Below, piece by piece: positions 37,271 through 50,351 of a stretch of 64,000 bases of DNA. Each line of letters begins with the position of its first letter. The first letter of the stretch is position 1. The position numbers and the translations under genes are program-made. This DNA comes from Ceratothoa steindachneri (taxonomy: Eukaryota; Arthropoda; Malacostraca; Isopoda; Cymothoidae), in contig OZ018320.1 in assembly GCA_963969495.1 (NCBI GenBank), forward strand, positions 75,366,162 through 75,430,161, given 5' to 3'. Under the pieces are notes generated by a model that made no database searches, was not told the origin of the DNA, and saw only the letters and a program-made list of their open reading frames with translations.

Positions 37271-38985
37271 GTCTCAATGCAAAATTCCAATGGACGCTGG
37301 CCGCGGGGGTCTGGCAGGATTGCAGAGTGAGGCGCAAAGTTGCTAAAGAGTATCTGCCGGTGTAGCCGCACAGAATTGTATGTTCGCACCCATATTCATC
37401 ACAAGGATTCATCGCAGCGGAAAAAGTAATAAGCATTTTTTGTTTAGAATTGCCTCCTCTACAACTTTGGTCTCGATACCTTTTTTGTATCTGTGAGGGA
37501 AATGCCTTTTTCTCTCATTTTTTAATCATTTTTACTGCCAGACGTAAGACTCATTTCCATGTCCCTCTAAGAGTCTCCTGAGATATATGATGTTTGGCAG
37601 AGTTTTTTTTTTGGGGGGGGGAGGGTCACGGGCCGGAGGATGCCCGCCCCTGTCTTACAGGAACAGGATCAGAACGAGATTTTGGATTCAGCGAAGTAAT
37701 GCACTGTTGTTGTTTTTTATTTTTGAAATGCGGAGTTTTAATAATCCTGTAATAATTGAAATATTAGAGTAATTATTCCTATCATGTAAGTTTTAAAAAC
37801 GAATAAAAAGCTAGAGACATAGTGAGAGAGAGAGAGAGAGAGAGGGAGAGAAAGAGAGAGTCAAAAATCTTCGGCTACCACTCCCTCTCTTCGTAATAAA
37901 ATACCTACAATCAGAGATATGGTTGCATCAGCCCATGAAGTTTTTGAACAGGATCGCCAAATATACCCATCGCTCCAAATATTCTACTTAAACCAATTAT
38001 TTTAATTATCCATAGCCCTCCCTACATCTTGGATAAGGGGCTTTTCCGTGAACTATCTTCCCTCTTTCGAAACATATTCACCCCACATATAAATAATTTA
38101 ATTGAATTCATTCATATATTCACAAACAGCAACCTAGAACGGAAATGCCTCATTAATTCTGACTAGCATAATTAGCCGGCGTTTCCTGTGATAAAAAGTC
38201 CTGTCGCAAATAAATACAGATGCATTTGTTTAAAGTTCTTATATTGTGGCAGAAAAATAGTTTTACTTGTTGATTATTATTATCTGTGGGATGGAGACAG
38301 ATTCAGGAGAGTTGCGCACTCTAGACTCAATTTTTCTCATAGTTCCTTTTAGTTTATTGGTAATTATTTCAGCAAAAAGGACGTTTGCCATTGGAATCTT
38401 CCTTCTCCAAAAACCTAGAAACCTAAACAGAGTATTTGTGAAAGGCGTTTTCTTAGAATATTTCAGATCTATCAATCTCTTGGTTCTGGTTGATGGATGT
38501 TTTTTAATCGTTCCAATGATATCCTCTATTAAATTTATTTGTGATAAAGGATACCACCTTAGCATCCTTTTTCTTGTCGTACATATCCTTAGGTCTCCTC
38601 AAAATAAATGCTAGAGCTTACATTATTGGCCGCACTCTAGAACAATAGATGTCCCATGTACTATTAGGCAACTACTAGTAAAAGACGGTCTTTACGGCCA
38701 GGTAGCTAAAATAAAACCATATTGCAAAAAAGGGAATGAAAAGTAACCTTACATCTACCGAAGTATAAAAAATAAGTATTGACGAATGGAAAAAGGTAAT
38801 TTGGACCAATTAGTGAAAATTAGAGATTTTCAGTGTGGGTTATTCAGAAATTGCCATAACTAAATGTTTCAGCATATAAGGAAAAGAATAGGAAAAATGC
38901 TGAAAGAAATTGCCGAAAAAGCAACAATTAAACAAAGAAATTTCTATCGGCGTCTGGGGTTCTTTGCCATCCAGCGGAGTCAAGA
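37271..38985. other. no recognised gene; (GA)n at 37821-37860
   Basis: A GA-rich run is at 37821-37860 and a T/G homopolymer pair at about 37600-37620. A 115-codon plus frame and a 100-codon minus frame overlap at 38263-38614; neither has a motif I recognise. Confidence 0.4.
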
Positions 38986-39420
38986 TTTTAAAAAACCCCA
39001 AAGAATAATGAATACTAAGGAAGATTTCTAAATGCTAATGCATTCTACAATGTTATCAGGAAGACAAGTAATTGGGAAGATTTCGTTTATTAGCATGATA
39101 ACACGACCTCAAATACATCAATATAAAGTACATCTCTATTTTAAAAGAAAAAAAGATCCGGAGAGGTCTACCTAATGAAATGCCCAATAAATGTCATAAT
39201 TTAGACATTATTGAAACTTTGTGTAATTATTTAAAGCCAAAAAAAAACAGAAAAGTAGACAAATTCCCCAAAAGAGTTATGAGAATTCTATCGAGATGCT
39301 ATTAAGGATATGCCTACCATAGTATAATATTTCCAAATAGCTCCTTACCTTTCAAAAGAGAATTGATACTATTATATCAGTCGATATTTTCCATACTGAT
39401 TGTTGTCAATAGAGGAATTT
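38986..39420 (+). pseudogene. Tc1-like transposase fragment, strongly decayed
   Basis: Pieces in several frames match the C-terminal half of Tc1 transposases. MNTKEDF and MLMHSTMLSGRQVIG come first, then QHDNTTSNTS-like residues where QQDNDPKHTS is expected. DIIETLCNYLKPKKNRKVDK (third block and LKPK segment) and FPKRVMRIL follow, and QKRIDTIIS near 39360 is close to the end. Residues and frames are heavily mutated, so this is an old insertion. No terminal repeats were located. Confidence 0.55.
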
Positions 39421-41624
39421 GACAACAAATATGTCTAATATACAACTAAAGGTACTTTTTATAATATCCTAGCCAAGATTTTAGACTAAACATAAATACG
39501 AGTATAGGAAGATACGACACGCCTAAATACGTTTGTAAAATATATCTAGCTTAGAAATTCATGTCACGTCTATAGTTAATAAAACTAATCGCATAAATCT
39601 GTAGAGGAGAAAAATATCTTTGATATATTTGTCGTATTAAATTCACTGTTGAAAGTTAATAATGTCTCTATTCGCTCTTGCGTAAGAAAATAAATCTTAA
39701 TAATTTTCGGTTTTTGGGCTCATTTTTTTATATTTGTTTTTTATTTAATTTGCTTTTTTTTATTCCCGTGGATTTTTCGTTTGTTTTGTTTCATTTGTTG
39801 CTTTTTATTATTTTTTGTCGTTTTATTTCATGATCGTTGATTTTATTGATCTACATATATATGTAGAGTAATTATGTTTACTGCCCGAGCGTGCATATTT
39901 TTGTATCTTTTTAGAACTTTTCTTAAGCTTTTTTGCCGAATGGGGAGTTTTTAACAAAGAATTTTGGATATGATTTAGTTATATTTGAAAATAACATTAA
40001 TTTCAAGTTGTATGAGGAGACGGAGCCAAATAAAGTCTTGTTTATATAGTAAAGTCAACATATTTTGGTTTTTCCTCAAATTATTTATCTAATATTGTTG
40101 GTAACGTTATAAAATTTAAGAGATAATTTTTTCCTATATTGGAAATTCCATTTTCTTCGTTTCAATTTTTTGTCTTTGAATAGAAATGTACATTTTAATT
40201 TGCGCAAGAAAGTTTTTGATATAATTTCATGTTTGAAACTTCGAAGCTTCCTGTAAACTAATATACAAGGAAACCGAGTGGGAAATTATTTACAATTTCT
40301 GGTGGGGATTTAATCGAAGAAACTAAAGGTTTAGGTTTGCTAATAAATGCATTTACATCCAAATTATTAGGCGACGCACAAAGAATATCCTCCGCAGGCC
40401 ACAACCAAATCAATTAATTTTTTCTCGAAAATCTCCGTATACAGATAAGGAAGGAGGACAGCTCATAGCCATACCAAATGACTTGGCGCAGATTTTAATA
40501 GAATTAAATTTATAATAATCAATGTATATAAAAATGAGTTTTTTGGAAGTTGTGTGGTAGAGAAAAGATAGATGAATGTTCGTCGATAAAATTAATTAAG
40601 TCAGGAACTTTGACTTTTCTAAGGACGGAGCGTACGTTAAAACTAACCAAAGAAAATTGATCCGAATAACAGAGGTCATTAAAATTGCCATAATGATATG
40701 GATTATTAATGATGTGGAAATGGCAGATGAATGAGTGAGTGACTTACCCAACATGTAGCAGGTGGGTAAATTTGGATTGATGGGGTAGGGAGAAGGGAGA
40801 GAGAAAGCGGGGGAGATCAAATATACACCCAACCAGATGGCACGACCCCGTTAATAGCTTGCCATTTAAAAAATAAGGCACATTCGGACTAAAGAGGGAG
40901 AGAGGGCTGAGTGGGGGTGGGGGATTGAACTCAATGTTTCCATGTTGTGTATTATCGTGTGTGTGTGTGTGCGTGTATGTGTGCACGGAAAAAGGGAGAA
41001 AGAGGAAGGAGAAATAGAGTTGGGAGGAGAGAAAAGGGAACCTCGCTCGATCGAGCGCCCCTCCCCCCAAAGGTCACATTGACCTAGTTTCCCCTCGTGC
41101 GCATGGCTCATTTCCAATGGACTCGAACGCGGAACTGAAAACGGTTTCCTGTGAAGCTAACGAGGTCCTCGACGAAGAAGGAACAAAGGACCCAGGCCCC
41201 GCTATCACCCCTACAATCAGGGCGTACTTAAAGAAGAGAATAATTCACACGGGAAAAGGGAAAAGGAGCGCTACCCAGCCAGGATAGATGCGTGACATGA
41301 GAAAGAACAGGAACCTGTAGTGGTCACGGGCCTCAATTGCGGTGAAAGACGCGCGTGAAGGATAAAGGACGCGGTGTCACGTAACGAGAGGATTTCACTC
41401 AAGGGGATAGGGAAAGGATAGGGAGGATAAATCGAAAGGATGAAGGAGTGCAAAGAATGGGGCAAAAGATCAACCATTTAAAAAGAGAAAGAGAGAAAAG
41501 AGATTAAAAAGATTAGTTTAAAAGTGATAGAGATAAGTGAAAGAAAGAGAACTAAGAAAAAAGAAAGAATGAAGAGTGAAGAGATAGGGGAGAGATAATA
41601 AGAGAAAAATAAAGAGAAACGGAC

Positions 41625-41626
<2 letters not shown>
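39421..41626. other. no recognised gene; (GT)n at 40956-40984
   Basis: AT-rich to about 40700, then a more GC-balanced, purine-rich part. The (GT)n tract and overlapping 68-108 codon minus-strand frames at 40596-41477 show no family motif. Confidence 0.4.

Positions 41627-41698
<72 letters not shown>
41627..41698. repeat. (TA)n microsatellite
   Basis: 72-bp pure TA tract, separated by 58 bp from the next one. Confidence 0.95.
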
Positions 41699-41701
<3 letters not shown>

Positions 41702-41755
41702 AAAAATTAAACAGGAAAATGAAAGGCGGATTCCAAGTACTTTCAAACTTAGAAA

Positions 41756-41756
<1 letters not shown>
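41699..41756 (-). other. 58-bp spacer resembling a Penelope-like element end
   Basis: Between two (TA)n tracts lies GGCGGATTCCAAGTACTTTC (41726-41745). This corresponds to GCAGATTCCGAGCGCTTTC at 48317-48335, a motif I associate with the ends of Penelope-like retroelements. Assignment is from memory and tentative. Confidence 0.3.

Positions 41757-41799
<43 letters not shown>
41757..41799. repeat. (TA)n microsatellite
   Basis: 43-bp TA tract bordering the Penelope-like segment that starts at about 41800. Confidence 0.95.
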
Positions 41800-41802
<3 letters not shown>

Positions 41803-41985
41803 TATAATTGTTAACCTTCAAACCCCGATATATATAGCCATGTTTTTATTTCCTTATATTATTTCTACTTTCCTTTGATAATGATACAGGAGTGTATCGA
41901 AACGCGTTGGGCCAATAAATGTTTCGTTTTATCCAGTGAATTATTTTACTGCCCTCGTTCATCAGTGCTTTTTTAATGAATTTTG
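41800..41985 (+). other. possible Penelope-like element end with hammerhead-like fold
   Basis: TTGATAA (41875-41881) is followed by a 6-bp helix, GATACA/TGTATC with loop GGAG (41883-41898). GAAA then follows at 41899-41902, with CGCGTTG after it. Penelope-like elements are known to carry hammerhead ribozyme motifs (CUGAUGA, helix II, GAAA) in their terminal repeats. Here the first core block is off by two positions, so an active ribozyme is unlikely. No coding sequence. Confidence 0.35.
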
Positions 41986-42127
41986 GCGAGCTTATACACG
42001 GGTTAACCAACGACCAAAAGCGGAATATTAGAGAAATCGAGACTCGAAAAGAAAATCATTAATGCTGAATTTGCAGTCGCCTTCAATAAAATATGTCACG
42101 AAGAGAATCTTCTGCCCAAATATACGA

Positions 42128-42130
<3 letters not shown>

Positions 42131-42222
<92 letters not shown>
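42131..42222. repeat. compound (TA)n(GA)n microsatellite
   Basis: A TA tract to 42186 passes directly into a GA tract. The same compound order occurs at 61955-62060. Confidence 0.95.
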
Positions 42223-45200
42223 ATGAATCCCATGCACAATCTCAGTATGGCACGCAACCGTTGCCTAAAATAGGACGCGCAACGATGCGTGCGAGTACTG
42301 GAACGTGACCCCTTTTAAGAGACTTCCCTCCGTAGGGTTTGCCCCCAGAAACAGTTCAAATGCTCGACTGTGGCCCCGTTTGGATGAATGCGTAAAGCGG
42401 GTCGGAGGGGACGGAAGGGAATGGCCGAGCCCATAGTTTTTGTCAAATTGACCGCCTAATCATTAACTCTACGGATCATTACCTTCGCATTTGAATTATT
42501 GATTAATCGCATTATTTCCGACCCTTGCAATCTGCGCCCGTCACCCTCGAGGTCCTTAATGTCCCCTGTGCTCCCTCGCCACCTCCGTTATCTGTGTTCC
42601 CTCTTCAGCGTTGAAAGGCGTCATCCGCCATTCTTAGATGTTGTTTATTTCCGGCTGCCCCATTTATTTCTCCCATCCTGACACCTTATGAATACGAAAG
42701 CGTTGGAAAATATTGTTGGCTCTCTTGAAGTTACTTCCAGAGGTTATTTGGGGACGATTATCTTTTTAATAAGACTGCCTCGATTTGGCTTTTAGGCATT
42801 CGTGTCGCGAATTGAGTTTGGAGAGATAAATGATAACTGAGAATTAAAAGAAACGACAATCCAACCGGTTGTATGTCTTCTCTGATGTGGAAAATGAAGT
42901 GGAATGAAACCATGATAATGGGAATTAAAGAAGAGATATGTAATGAAAATAATGGAAGCCGAAAAGTATTAAAATATTAAACATCACCTACTCATAATTC
43001 CTAAAATGATGAAACGTCGCCTCTCTGATGTGAGGCATGGCAATAATCTGCTTCTACCATTATCACAACCCCAGAGTGGCACTGCGTTTTGCTCATTACA
43101 CCAACAAATCGATCCCCAACACCATTATTCTCTCTATTTTCTGAGGACCACTCACAGCGGCGTCTTCTTATCACCTCATTTTCTTTCATTCATCTACACA
43201 CTTAACTGTCCTTAACCCTGTAAAAAGTCGCGTTTTTATGGCTATTTCGAGGAAAGCGAAAAGGCAGGTAAAAGTTTCGATAAATGAGGTGTTTCCAAGA
43301 CAGATGAGATGAAAATATGAACAGATGAAAGAAAAATGGGGGGCGATAGGAAAATCAGAAAAGTACAGGAAGAATAAGCGAAATCAGTAAAGGGAATTAT
43401 GAACTTCAGGCGGCCGAACTGAATGTGGCGAGAAGTTTGCTCTTGTATGGTGATATAATTCATCACTCGATCACTAATGAGATGAAGTTAGGGGAAAACG
43501 GACATCAATGAGAGGATTAGAAATCTAAAAGGAAGAAAGCAACACGGAAAAAAACAACGAGAAAGAAACAAAGCTGAGATTATCGAACTAAAAAATCAAA
43601 CAACAATCGTGCCATTAAAGATTTATGTCTCAAAGCAAAACTCGGGAAAAAATAAATGATGGAATAAATCAACGGTTGACTGCTGGAGGGCTTTCTAGAG
43701 CTCAAGGGGTAATATATTTTTACTCTTTGAGAGATCTCCTTTGGATTATTCTTTATTCCTCCTCCAGTTGAGCCTTTGAATCAAAACGTAAATAGTATGA
43801 GTCCGTTGACGATGACTGAGGTGAATCCTTCGCGAGGAGACGCGAGCACCGAGGAAGACACTCGCGATATAGACCCTCGCCATTCACTGGGAAAGCAGAG
43901 TCGAACTAATTGTTGTGACGATTCCAGAGAATAGATTTAGTACTCATTAATGACCATGAAGGACCTGATATCAATCTTTGACCAATGGGGAGGAGGAAAA
44001 GGCAGTTTTGGTAGAGTTCCGCCTCCATCAAAGTCCCTAAATTCTTTCACTACTCACTCAAACTTTGCACTTTCTACAGGTGTTCTCTTTCCTCAAATTC
44101 ACATTTTTTCTACGTTAAAATACCCACTTTGGTTTTCATCTTTATTTTTATTTTTTATTTGGAGATTAGAGAAATTTTTTTTCGTAAGAAAAGAAATAAT
44201 TAGATTCAGATTCACATCTGCACAAACAAAGGCCGCTAATAACAAAATACGAAATCAGTCGCATTAATCCCAAATCTCATCAATAAGAAGCTTTTCAAAG
44301 CAGCCTATAGGTTAGGTGGCTTCTCCATTCTCTTAGCCCTCACCTGAAACCTAGAGAAAGGTGTAGCATGGGTAATCATACTGCAGAATGAGTGATTAAC
44401 CTCTCTCAGAGTAATGCTTAAAGGCGCAGGCTCTCCTTGCCCATATACCTGCAGGGAAATCTGCGGCTATATACCTTCCACACATATTTATCTCTATTTT
44501 CAACGTTGCCTTTACAGATATCTCCTTCTTAACTTTCTTTGGGTCATACCCTAGTTGGGTTCCTCTTTAAATATCGAACTACTTTCCACAAATGTCACCC
44601 AATTTCCTTCTTATTAACGCAATCCGATAGCTGGATCGATGCCTCTATTACCCCACGCTGGACTACAATGGGGCCCATTCAAGACAAACACGAAATATAA
44701 ACAAAGAGACCAGCAAAGGCTCGTAGAAGCAGACACCAGTGAAGAATCACCGAGAAACATAACCGTTTGACCAGAACCTGCCTCCCCCCCCATTTCAATC
44801 TTTAACCATTCATGGCCATGTCTTTATTCGTTATATTTCCATCGTTAGTTAGTTATTTTCTAAATACAAACAGTGTAAACTTTATGTATCAAAATTCTGC
44901 ATAAATGATCACGTCATAATCCCCAACCGTCGATTTAGTTGGTTGTTATTTCTTTGTTCGTAGACCACCGATCCACGGCAGAGGTTAACCGACTCTTACT
45001 TCCATCTGCAGACCACATTCCCAGTCTCCTTAAAACCTTTCTCAAGCCAGAATCTCGCTATTTTATTTTCTGCTACTAGTCTGCTAGCGTCATCAAAGCT
45101 TCAATCTGAGCCGCTCTCTCTCTGGGTGACCTCTCCATGGCAGTCTCTCCTAGATTTTCTTCTCCCGTCTACCATCTGCCATCGTTGGCCTATGCGAGTT

Positions 45201-46498
45201 TTATACCGTTCTTTTTTAACCTAAATCATGATTTCACCTACTCTGGTAATTGTATTCGTCCCATGTCCATTTCTAATACTATTTACATTGAATGTCATTA
45301 TTATTAGCATTTATTCTTTACCTCTTAGGTGAGCAGGATTTGATCGCAGTCATCTAAACTTTGTAAAATAGATTACTCTCTTATTTTTCCATATTCTTTG
45401 TCTATTAATTTCTTTCAGTTCCTTATACATATTTACATTTGGCTGGAAATAATTCATGAAGCTACAATATATTTTTACTTTTCTCCTTGGGGAAAAGAAT
45501 CTCATCTTCTCTCGCAATTCTGTTGTCAGTTGTTTAAATTCGGCGAAAAAGTCCAACATTTTCGGAATAATGAGTATCCATTATTTAAGTGTTAAATAAA
45601 ACACTTGTATTAGCTTGATCTTACAGAGATAATGACAGACACACACAGCCATTCACAACAATCTATTATCTTTCTCGGCTTCACAACACAAGGAATACAT
45701 CCTTCTCTGTTCCAAGGAATCTTACCAATGGGTTGTGGTTTCCAGATACACCCGTGACGCAGGACGGGTCTCCCTTCTACAGCGGTGACGAAAGGTCATA
45801 CCTGTTCAAAATACTTCTCGATACCTCCCCCAGGCCTTCCGCAAGAGAACTGGCTCCCGGTAACCTAGGTCTCCCTAGCGATTATCATACTGATCTTTAT
45901 GCTGGTTTCATTACCTGATCAATAGAGGGAGCAATCTTGGTAAGGTGACGAATGGTGGTCCTTACCTACTTATCAACCTCTTCCTGGTGCATTTTCTCTC
46001 TAGTGTTTTATTTAGATTTCAATATCACTTATGTATTTAGAAACAAGCCCTCTGCTCGTTTGTCTCTGTATCATATTTATGTAAACTGAAGTGAATAAAA
46101 CAATGATTTATTCATTTAGTTGTCCGAAAATGATAATAACATAAATTGGAATTTAGACTAAATTCATTTACCATTTATAAGACTTAAGAAAAATATCTAT
46201 CAGTTTCTTTTTTAGTTTTAATATTAGTCCAGGACTATTCAAATTTGACACGATTTGTTCTGTTTATGTATATTTTTTTATATTTTTCTCTTTCTTGATT
46301 TATTGTGTTACCGTTTAGGGGAGATTTTATCTCCATTGCCATGATTTTACTTCTTTTGGAAAACGGTAAAGTCATTTTTGCATTCACTTCCCTTTTTACG
46401 TGGTACCATTCGTTGTAAAATTATAGTTGGTGTATTCGTTTCATCCGTTTATATTCCACCAATTTATAATAGTTTAAGGGGGTCTTATTATATATTTG
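42223..46498. other. no recognisable gene
   Basis: Longest gene-free stretch of the window's middle. At 43840-43880 a short GC-rich piece has clustered CGCG/TCGCGA motifs. Frames of up to 105 codons (43950-44267) and a 61-codon frame at 45733-45918 carry no motif I know. No repeat shared with other parts was noticed. Confidence 0.4.
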
Positions 46499-46501
46499 TT
46501 A

Positions 46502-47015
46502 TACAGGGTGTGCCTAAAGTATATAAACATAGGAAATATCATTAGGGTCTCCTCGTTCGGCAGTCTTTACTCCTTGACTTCTTTCTTAAGTCTGCTAAAA
46601 TAGAAGATGTCCTCAATGGTCTCCTCGTTCGCCAGACCTTATCCTCCTTGATTTCATTTTCTTGGGTATGCAAAAGGTGAAGATGACCTCAATGATTTCC
46701 TTATTCACCAAACCTTGAATTAGTTTGGGGATGAATGCTAAAGGGGGTGTAATTAGAGACCGAGACACCTGCGGGAACAGCGCATAATAAATGAAGGTGC
46801 TCCAATTGACGGAAATTTGGACTTAATGCGTTGGTTCATCGTTGAATCTCGCAAAGCGCATCAAACGCTGTACCACAAAAGGTGGAAATCACATTGAAGA
46901 TGTTATTTATTGATACTTCAATTAAATACAATTTAATTCAAATTAAATAAAATTAAGTTCATTTTTTTTAATATGCATTTTGCCTACGTGGTCCAGACTT
47001 TAGGGACACCCTGTA
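46502..47015 (+). mobile_element. short mariner/Tc1-type element with TIRs and TA duplications
   Basis: The left end is TA then CAGGGTGTGCCTAAAGT (46504-46520). The right end is ACTTTAGGGACACCCTG (46997-47013) then TA. The terminal repeats match at all but one of 17 positions, and the TA duplication is the mark of Tc1/mariner insertion. At about 46850-46910 the plus strand reads KRIKRCTTKGGNHIEDVIY and a stop, which looks like the C-terminus of a transposase. The element is thus a deletion derivative of a coding transposon rather than an unrelated MITE. The left half has three imperfect repeats of about 72 bp (starts near 46548, 46619 and 46694). Confidence 0.8.
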
Positions 47016-48316
47016 ATTATTAACGAAAATGAATTTATTAAAGTTCGGAATTACTTGGAATTCATGTTTTCTTTTTTTTCTTGTAGAGAAGTTGTGCATT
47101 CACTATATACAGGTGGTTTTATACAAAGGTATATCTAGTGTAAAAGCTCAACTGAATGTTATTTTTCGCCAGATGAGCTCCTTAAAAAGAAAAAAAATCA
47201 TATCATCATCACTAACTTTAAAATTTAAGAAGGGGAATTTTTTGAGTATTTTAATAATAATTTCATCTTAGTTTAGTTATGACTTATGTTTTTTTATCAA
47301 ATTTATTTCTAATAATTCATTTATAATATCAAAAAACAAAATGGTGAAGTTCAGAAATAAATATAAGTATCGAAATTTTGTTAATTTTTTAAAACCCAAA
47401 GAATTACAAATGGTGAAGTTCAGAAAATTTATTTTTATATATCTTTTTCTATAACTATATTTTAGCAACGTGATATTTGTAAAGGACGGAAATTTAGTTG
47501 TTTTTTTTAATTATTATAATTGGCGAAGTTCATAAAATTTATACAAATTTAACCATGGCTGCTTTTTTTTAGATTTTAAATTTTAATCTTAGTAACGAAG
47601 CCATTGCCTGGTCTCTATATATAAATATTCAGACGTTTCGTATCATCCTTGAGACATACTCAGTGAGGGAAAAAAATATAAAAAGATATAGTACAAAGCT
47701 GCTTCCAGTACCTGTTGTTTTAATTTGGTTAAATAAAAGAGATTATTTCACCAGGGACCTTTTTCGTTTTTACTGGACGTTCGGGAGCCGTATAATTCCC
47801 CTGAATGTTCGTATTTGCAAACTCAAACCGTCGCGATCAAATTTTCGCCCTCAAAATTCGTTTTATTTGCGTAGCATAATTTTAAGAACCGAATATAGGT
47901 GGAGGGGGATCACATTGGGTATCTTTGCTCTTTTAAAGTTAAAAGATTTACAGCATTCAAGGGGTAACCTTAATCAAAATTTGAAAGTTGATCTCAAAAC
48001 TTCAGATTGAAATGTTTATTAAAGTTAATATATCAAAATAATCATCTGATTCTAACAATCAAGTCAAAAGGAAGTAATTTATTCAGAGTTGACCCCCTTA
48101 ACCCAATGGGGGCGGGGACAAATGAATAATTTATGCAAATTAATTTCCCAACATTTGCACAATAACTAAAAGCCAACTAAGAGGTGAAGGAGTTTGTCAG
48201 CGCCCAAATAGAGTCAACTAGCCCTATGTTGACCCACAATATATATCCCCTGTATGATTACTAGTTCACAAATTTCATGAGTCACAATTATGCAAAACAG
48301 TAGAGAGTAAAGAAAG
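47016..48316. other. no recognisable gene
   Basis: Very AT-rich. GTGAAGTTCAG-like motifs recur at about 47343, 47412 and 47522. A 115-codon plus frame at 47663-48010 shows no family motif. Confidence 0.4.
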
Positions 48317-48370
48317 CAGATTCCGAGCGCTTTCGTCTATATTTGAAAAGACTTCTTCAAGAAATGAATA
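48317..48370 (-). other. possible Penelope-like terminal motif
   Basis: On the minus strand a GAAGAAGTCT, loop, AGACGAAAGCGCTCGG order can be read. It has a 4-bp helix (GTCT/AGAC) followed by GAAA, then the GCGCTCGGAATC motif typical, from memory, of Penelope-like ends. No coding part accompanies it. Confidence 0.3.
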
Positions 48371-48946
48371 GATACAAAAGACAACAGCTGAACTTCTAAG
48401 GGAAGGTAGGGGTGGAGGGTGCTCCTTTTCCATAAAATCTTAGTAAGAGCGACAAAATTCTTGAAAATCTCATTTAAGACCTTATGTGGGAAGTGATAAT
48501 GGGGTTTAATGAAAAGAACACAGGATTTATGCTAAAGTTGGGGAAAGTGACAATACAAACCCGTTCTAAAATGATTCTGGAAATGCAATTGATACATGTA
48601 ATGATGTATTTGGCTCTATTCTAATATAGTGCATGATCACATAGATGTGTATAAGGCGAATCATTCACTATGGTAACATACATTTGTCTGGCGTTGTTTT
48701 AACTTTATCTGGACTTCGACCGTGGGTTTCCCGTACGAACATTTTTTACAATCTTAAATTCCTATAAAATAATGTTCCCACTCGGTTAGGACAGTCCTTG
48801 GCAAGAATTTGGACTCTAAGAATGACTCCTATTTAAAGATTATATTTATTTGGTTAAACGTGGAAGTCGACTGATAACTTTGTTATGAGAAGTCAACATG
48901 TTTATGTTCTCGGACAATTGAATATTAACCCTGGCATTCAAAAGGA
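48371..48946. other. no recognisable gene
   Basis: Includes the recurring motif GTTGGGGAAAGTGACAAT at 48537-48554, otherwise unremarkable. Confidence 0.4.
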
Positions 48947-49240
48947 TTTTTAGTCGCGTGTGAGTTCATAAGTTATTATGTCGGTCCGTAAGTCGTCAAT
49001 GAGTTTTGGGGCAATAACATCGTAACTATTCGGCCAATTCTAACGAACTTTGAAACTCTTATGTTGTTTTACATTCCTTTCCAAATGATATAATTTGTCA
49101 AGGTACTCCCAAGGTTAGTCCGGGAATTATTAAAAGAAAATTAACTATGTGTCGGATTGCCTCACTTGTTGAAAATTTTGGAGGTCGTAAGGTCATAAAT
49201 CAGAATAACTGAGAGCACGCGACCTAGGTCTGTTGACTGT
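48947..49240 (+). repeat. dispersed repeat family R1, copy 4
   Basis: It starts TTTTTAGTCGCGTGTGAG, then TATGTCGGTCCGTAAGTCGT. One ~127-bp subrepeat follows (GCAATAACATCGTAACTATT at about 49011, CTCCCAAGGTTAGTCCGGGA at about 49115). The end is GTCGTAAGGTCATAAATCAG and GAGAGCACGCGACC. This is the most complete single-subrepeat copy and a good reference for the family. Confidence 0.8.
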
Positions 49241-50264
49241 TTTCTGTGGCTTCAGAGTTATCTAGGAAACTTAACGACTAGCACAATTTTGAGCCCATCT
49301 TATAAACTTTATCTGTCTCTTTATCTAATTATCCATGATGGTCTTATGATGAAGATAAATAATTTTACTGCCTTGAGATGTTGCGCCGGAAAGAGGTAAA
49401 TACACTCTATTTGGACCTCCCAGACACTTTCGATCCCAACTGTATTTGAAGGACATGTTAAAGTAAAACCCTAAACCTTAAACTATCGTGTACATGAAGG
49501 CTTTCGTTATATCATGTATTTGAATTTTGGGAATATGTAGAATTCAAATATTCAAGAATGGGAAGATGCAGTCGTTTTTAATTTCTAGGCTGAATTTAAT
49601 CGAAAGAACCACGTTGTTAAGTTGGATTAAAATAAATCAAGATCTAAATTCCCAGAACGAAAACACAAAATGTCATCAACATAATCAAAACAGAGGATTT
49701 TTTGTATTTGTGGCCCATTTCGAATGATTTTGTGCATAATTTTCTCAACTTTGAAAAAGCGACAAATATACCATCTTATTATAATGATCCTATCGTGTGT
49801 GTCTGTATGTGTCTGTCTGTGGATTTTTGTTTAATTGAGAACGGGATTGTTTTCTTGAGCCCCAATTTTGAATTTGTTGTGAAATATTAAAATCTTTTCT
49901 TTCGCAAACTTGTGAGCGAAATGAACAAGCCAACAGGTCTAGCAAAAAAAGTCCAGAAGGCGGATTTTTGCAAAGTTAAATCTAACATTGATTTAAAGTT
50001 ACATAAACATTTTACAATGTGTATGTATAAATAAGATTGTTTTCATAAGATCCAATTACTTACTACATCGACTCAAATTCATATTTTACAATATTCTGTC
50101 CCACCCACATAGAGTATGGATAAAGGAAGACCATATTTTATTATTTAAGTTGGTGTCTTATGTCCCTACGTTAATTCCTTGAAGAGGTTTTTACAAATGA
50201 AAAGAAAACCTTCAGAATCTGCTTTCCTTTTCCCTTGTTTGGTATTTTACATATAAAATTTACA

Positions 50265-50270
<6 letters not shown>
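49241..50270. other. no recognisable gene
   Basis: AT-rich sequence; nothing recognised. Confidence 0.45.

Positions 50271-50313
<43 letters not shown>
50271..50313. repeat. (TA)n microsatellite
   Basis: 43-bp TA tract, 38 bp to the left of the foldback. Confidence 0.95.
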
Positions 50314-50317
<4 letters not shown>

Positions 50318-50351
50318 AATTATTGCAGTAACGCAATTAATTACTCTTATA

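Noticed and set aside
38263..38614. Overlapping 115-codon (+) and 100-codon (-) frames
   Set aside because: Neither shows a family motif; I considered a Penelope-like RT piece for the minus frame but could not find a signature.
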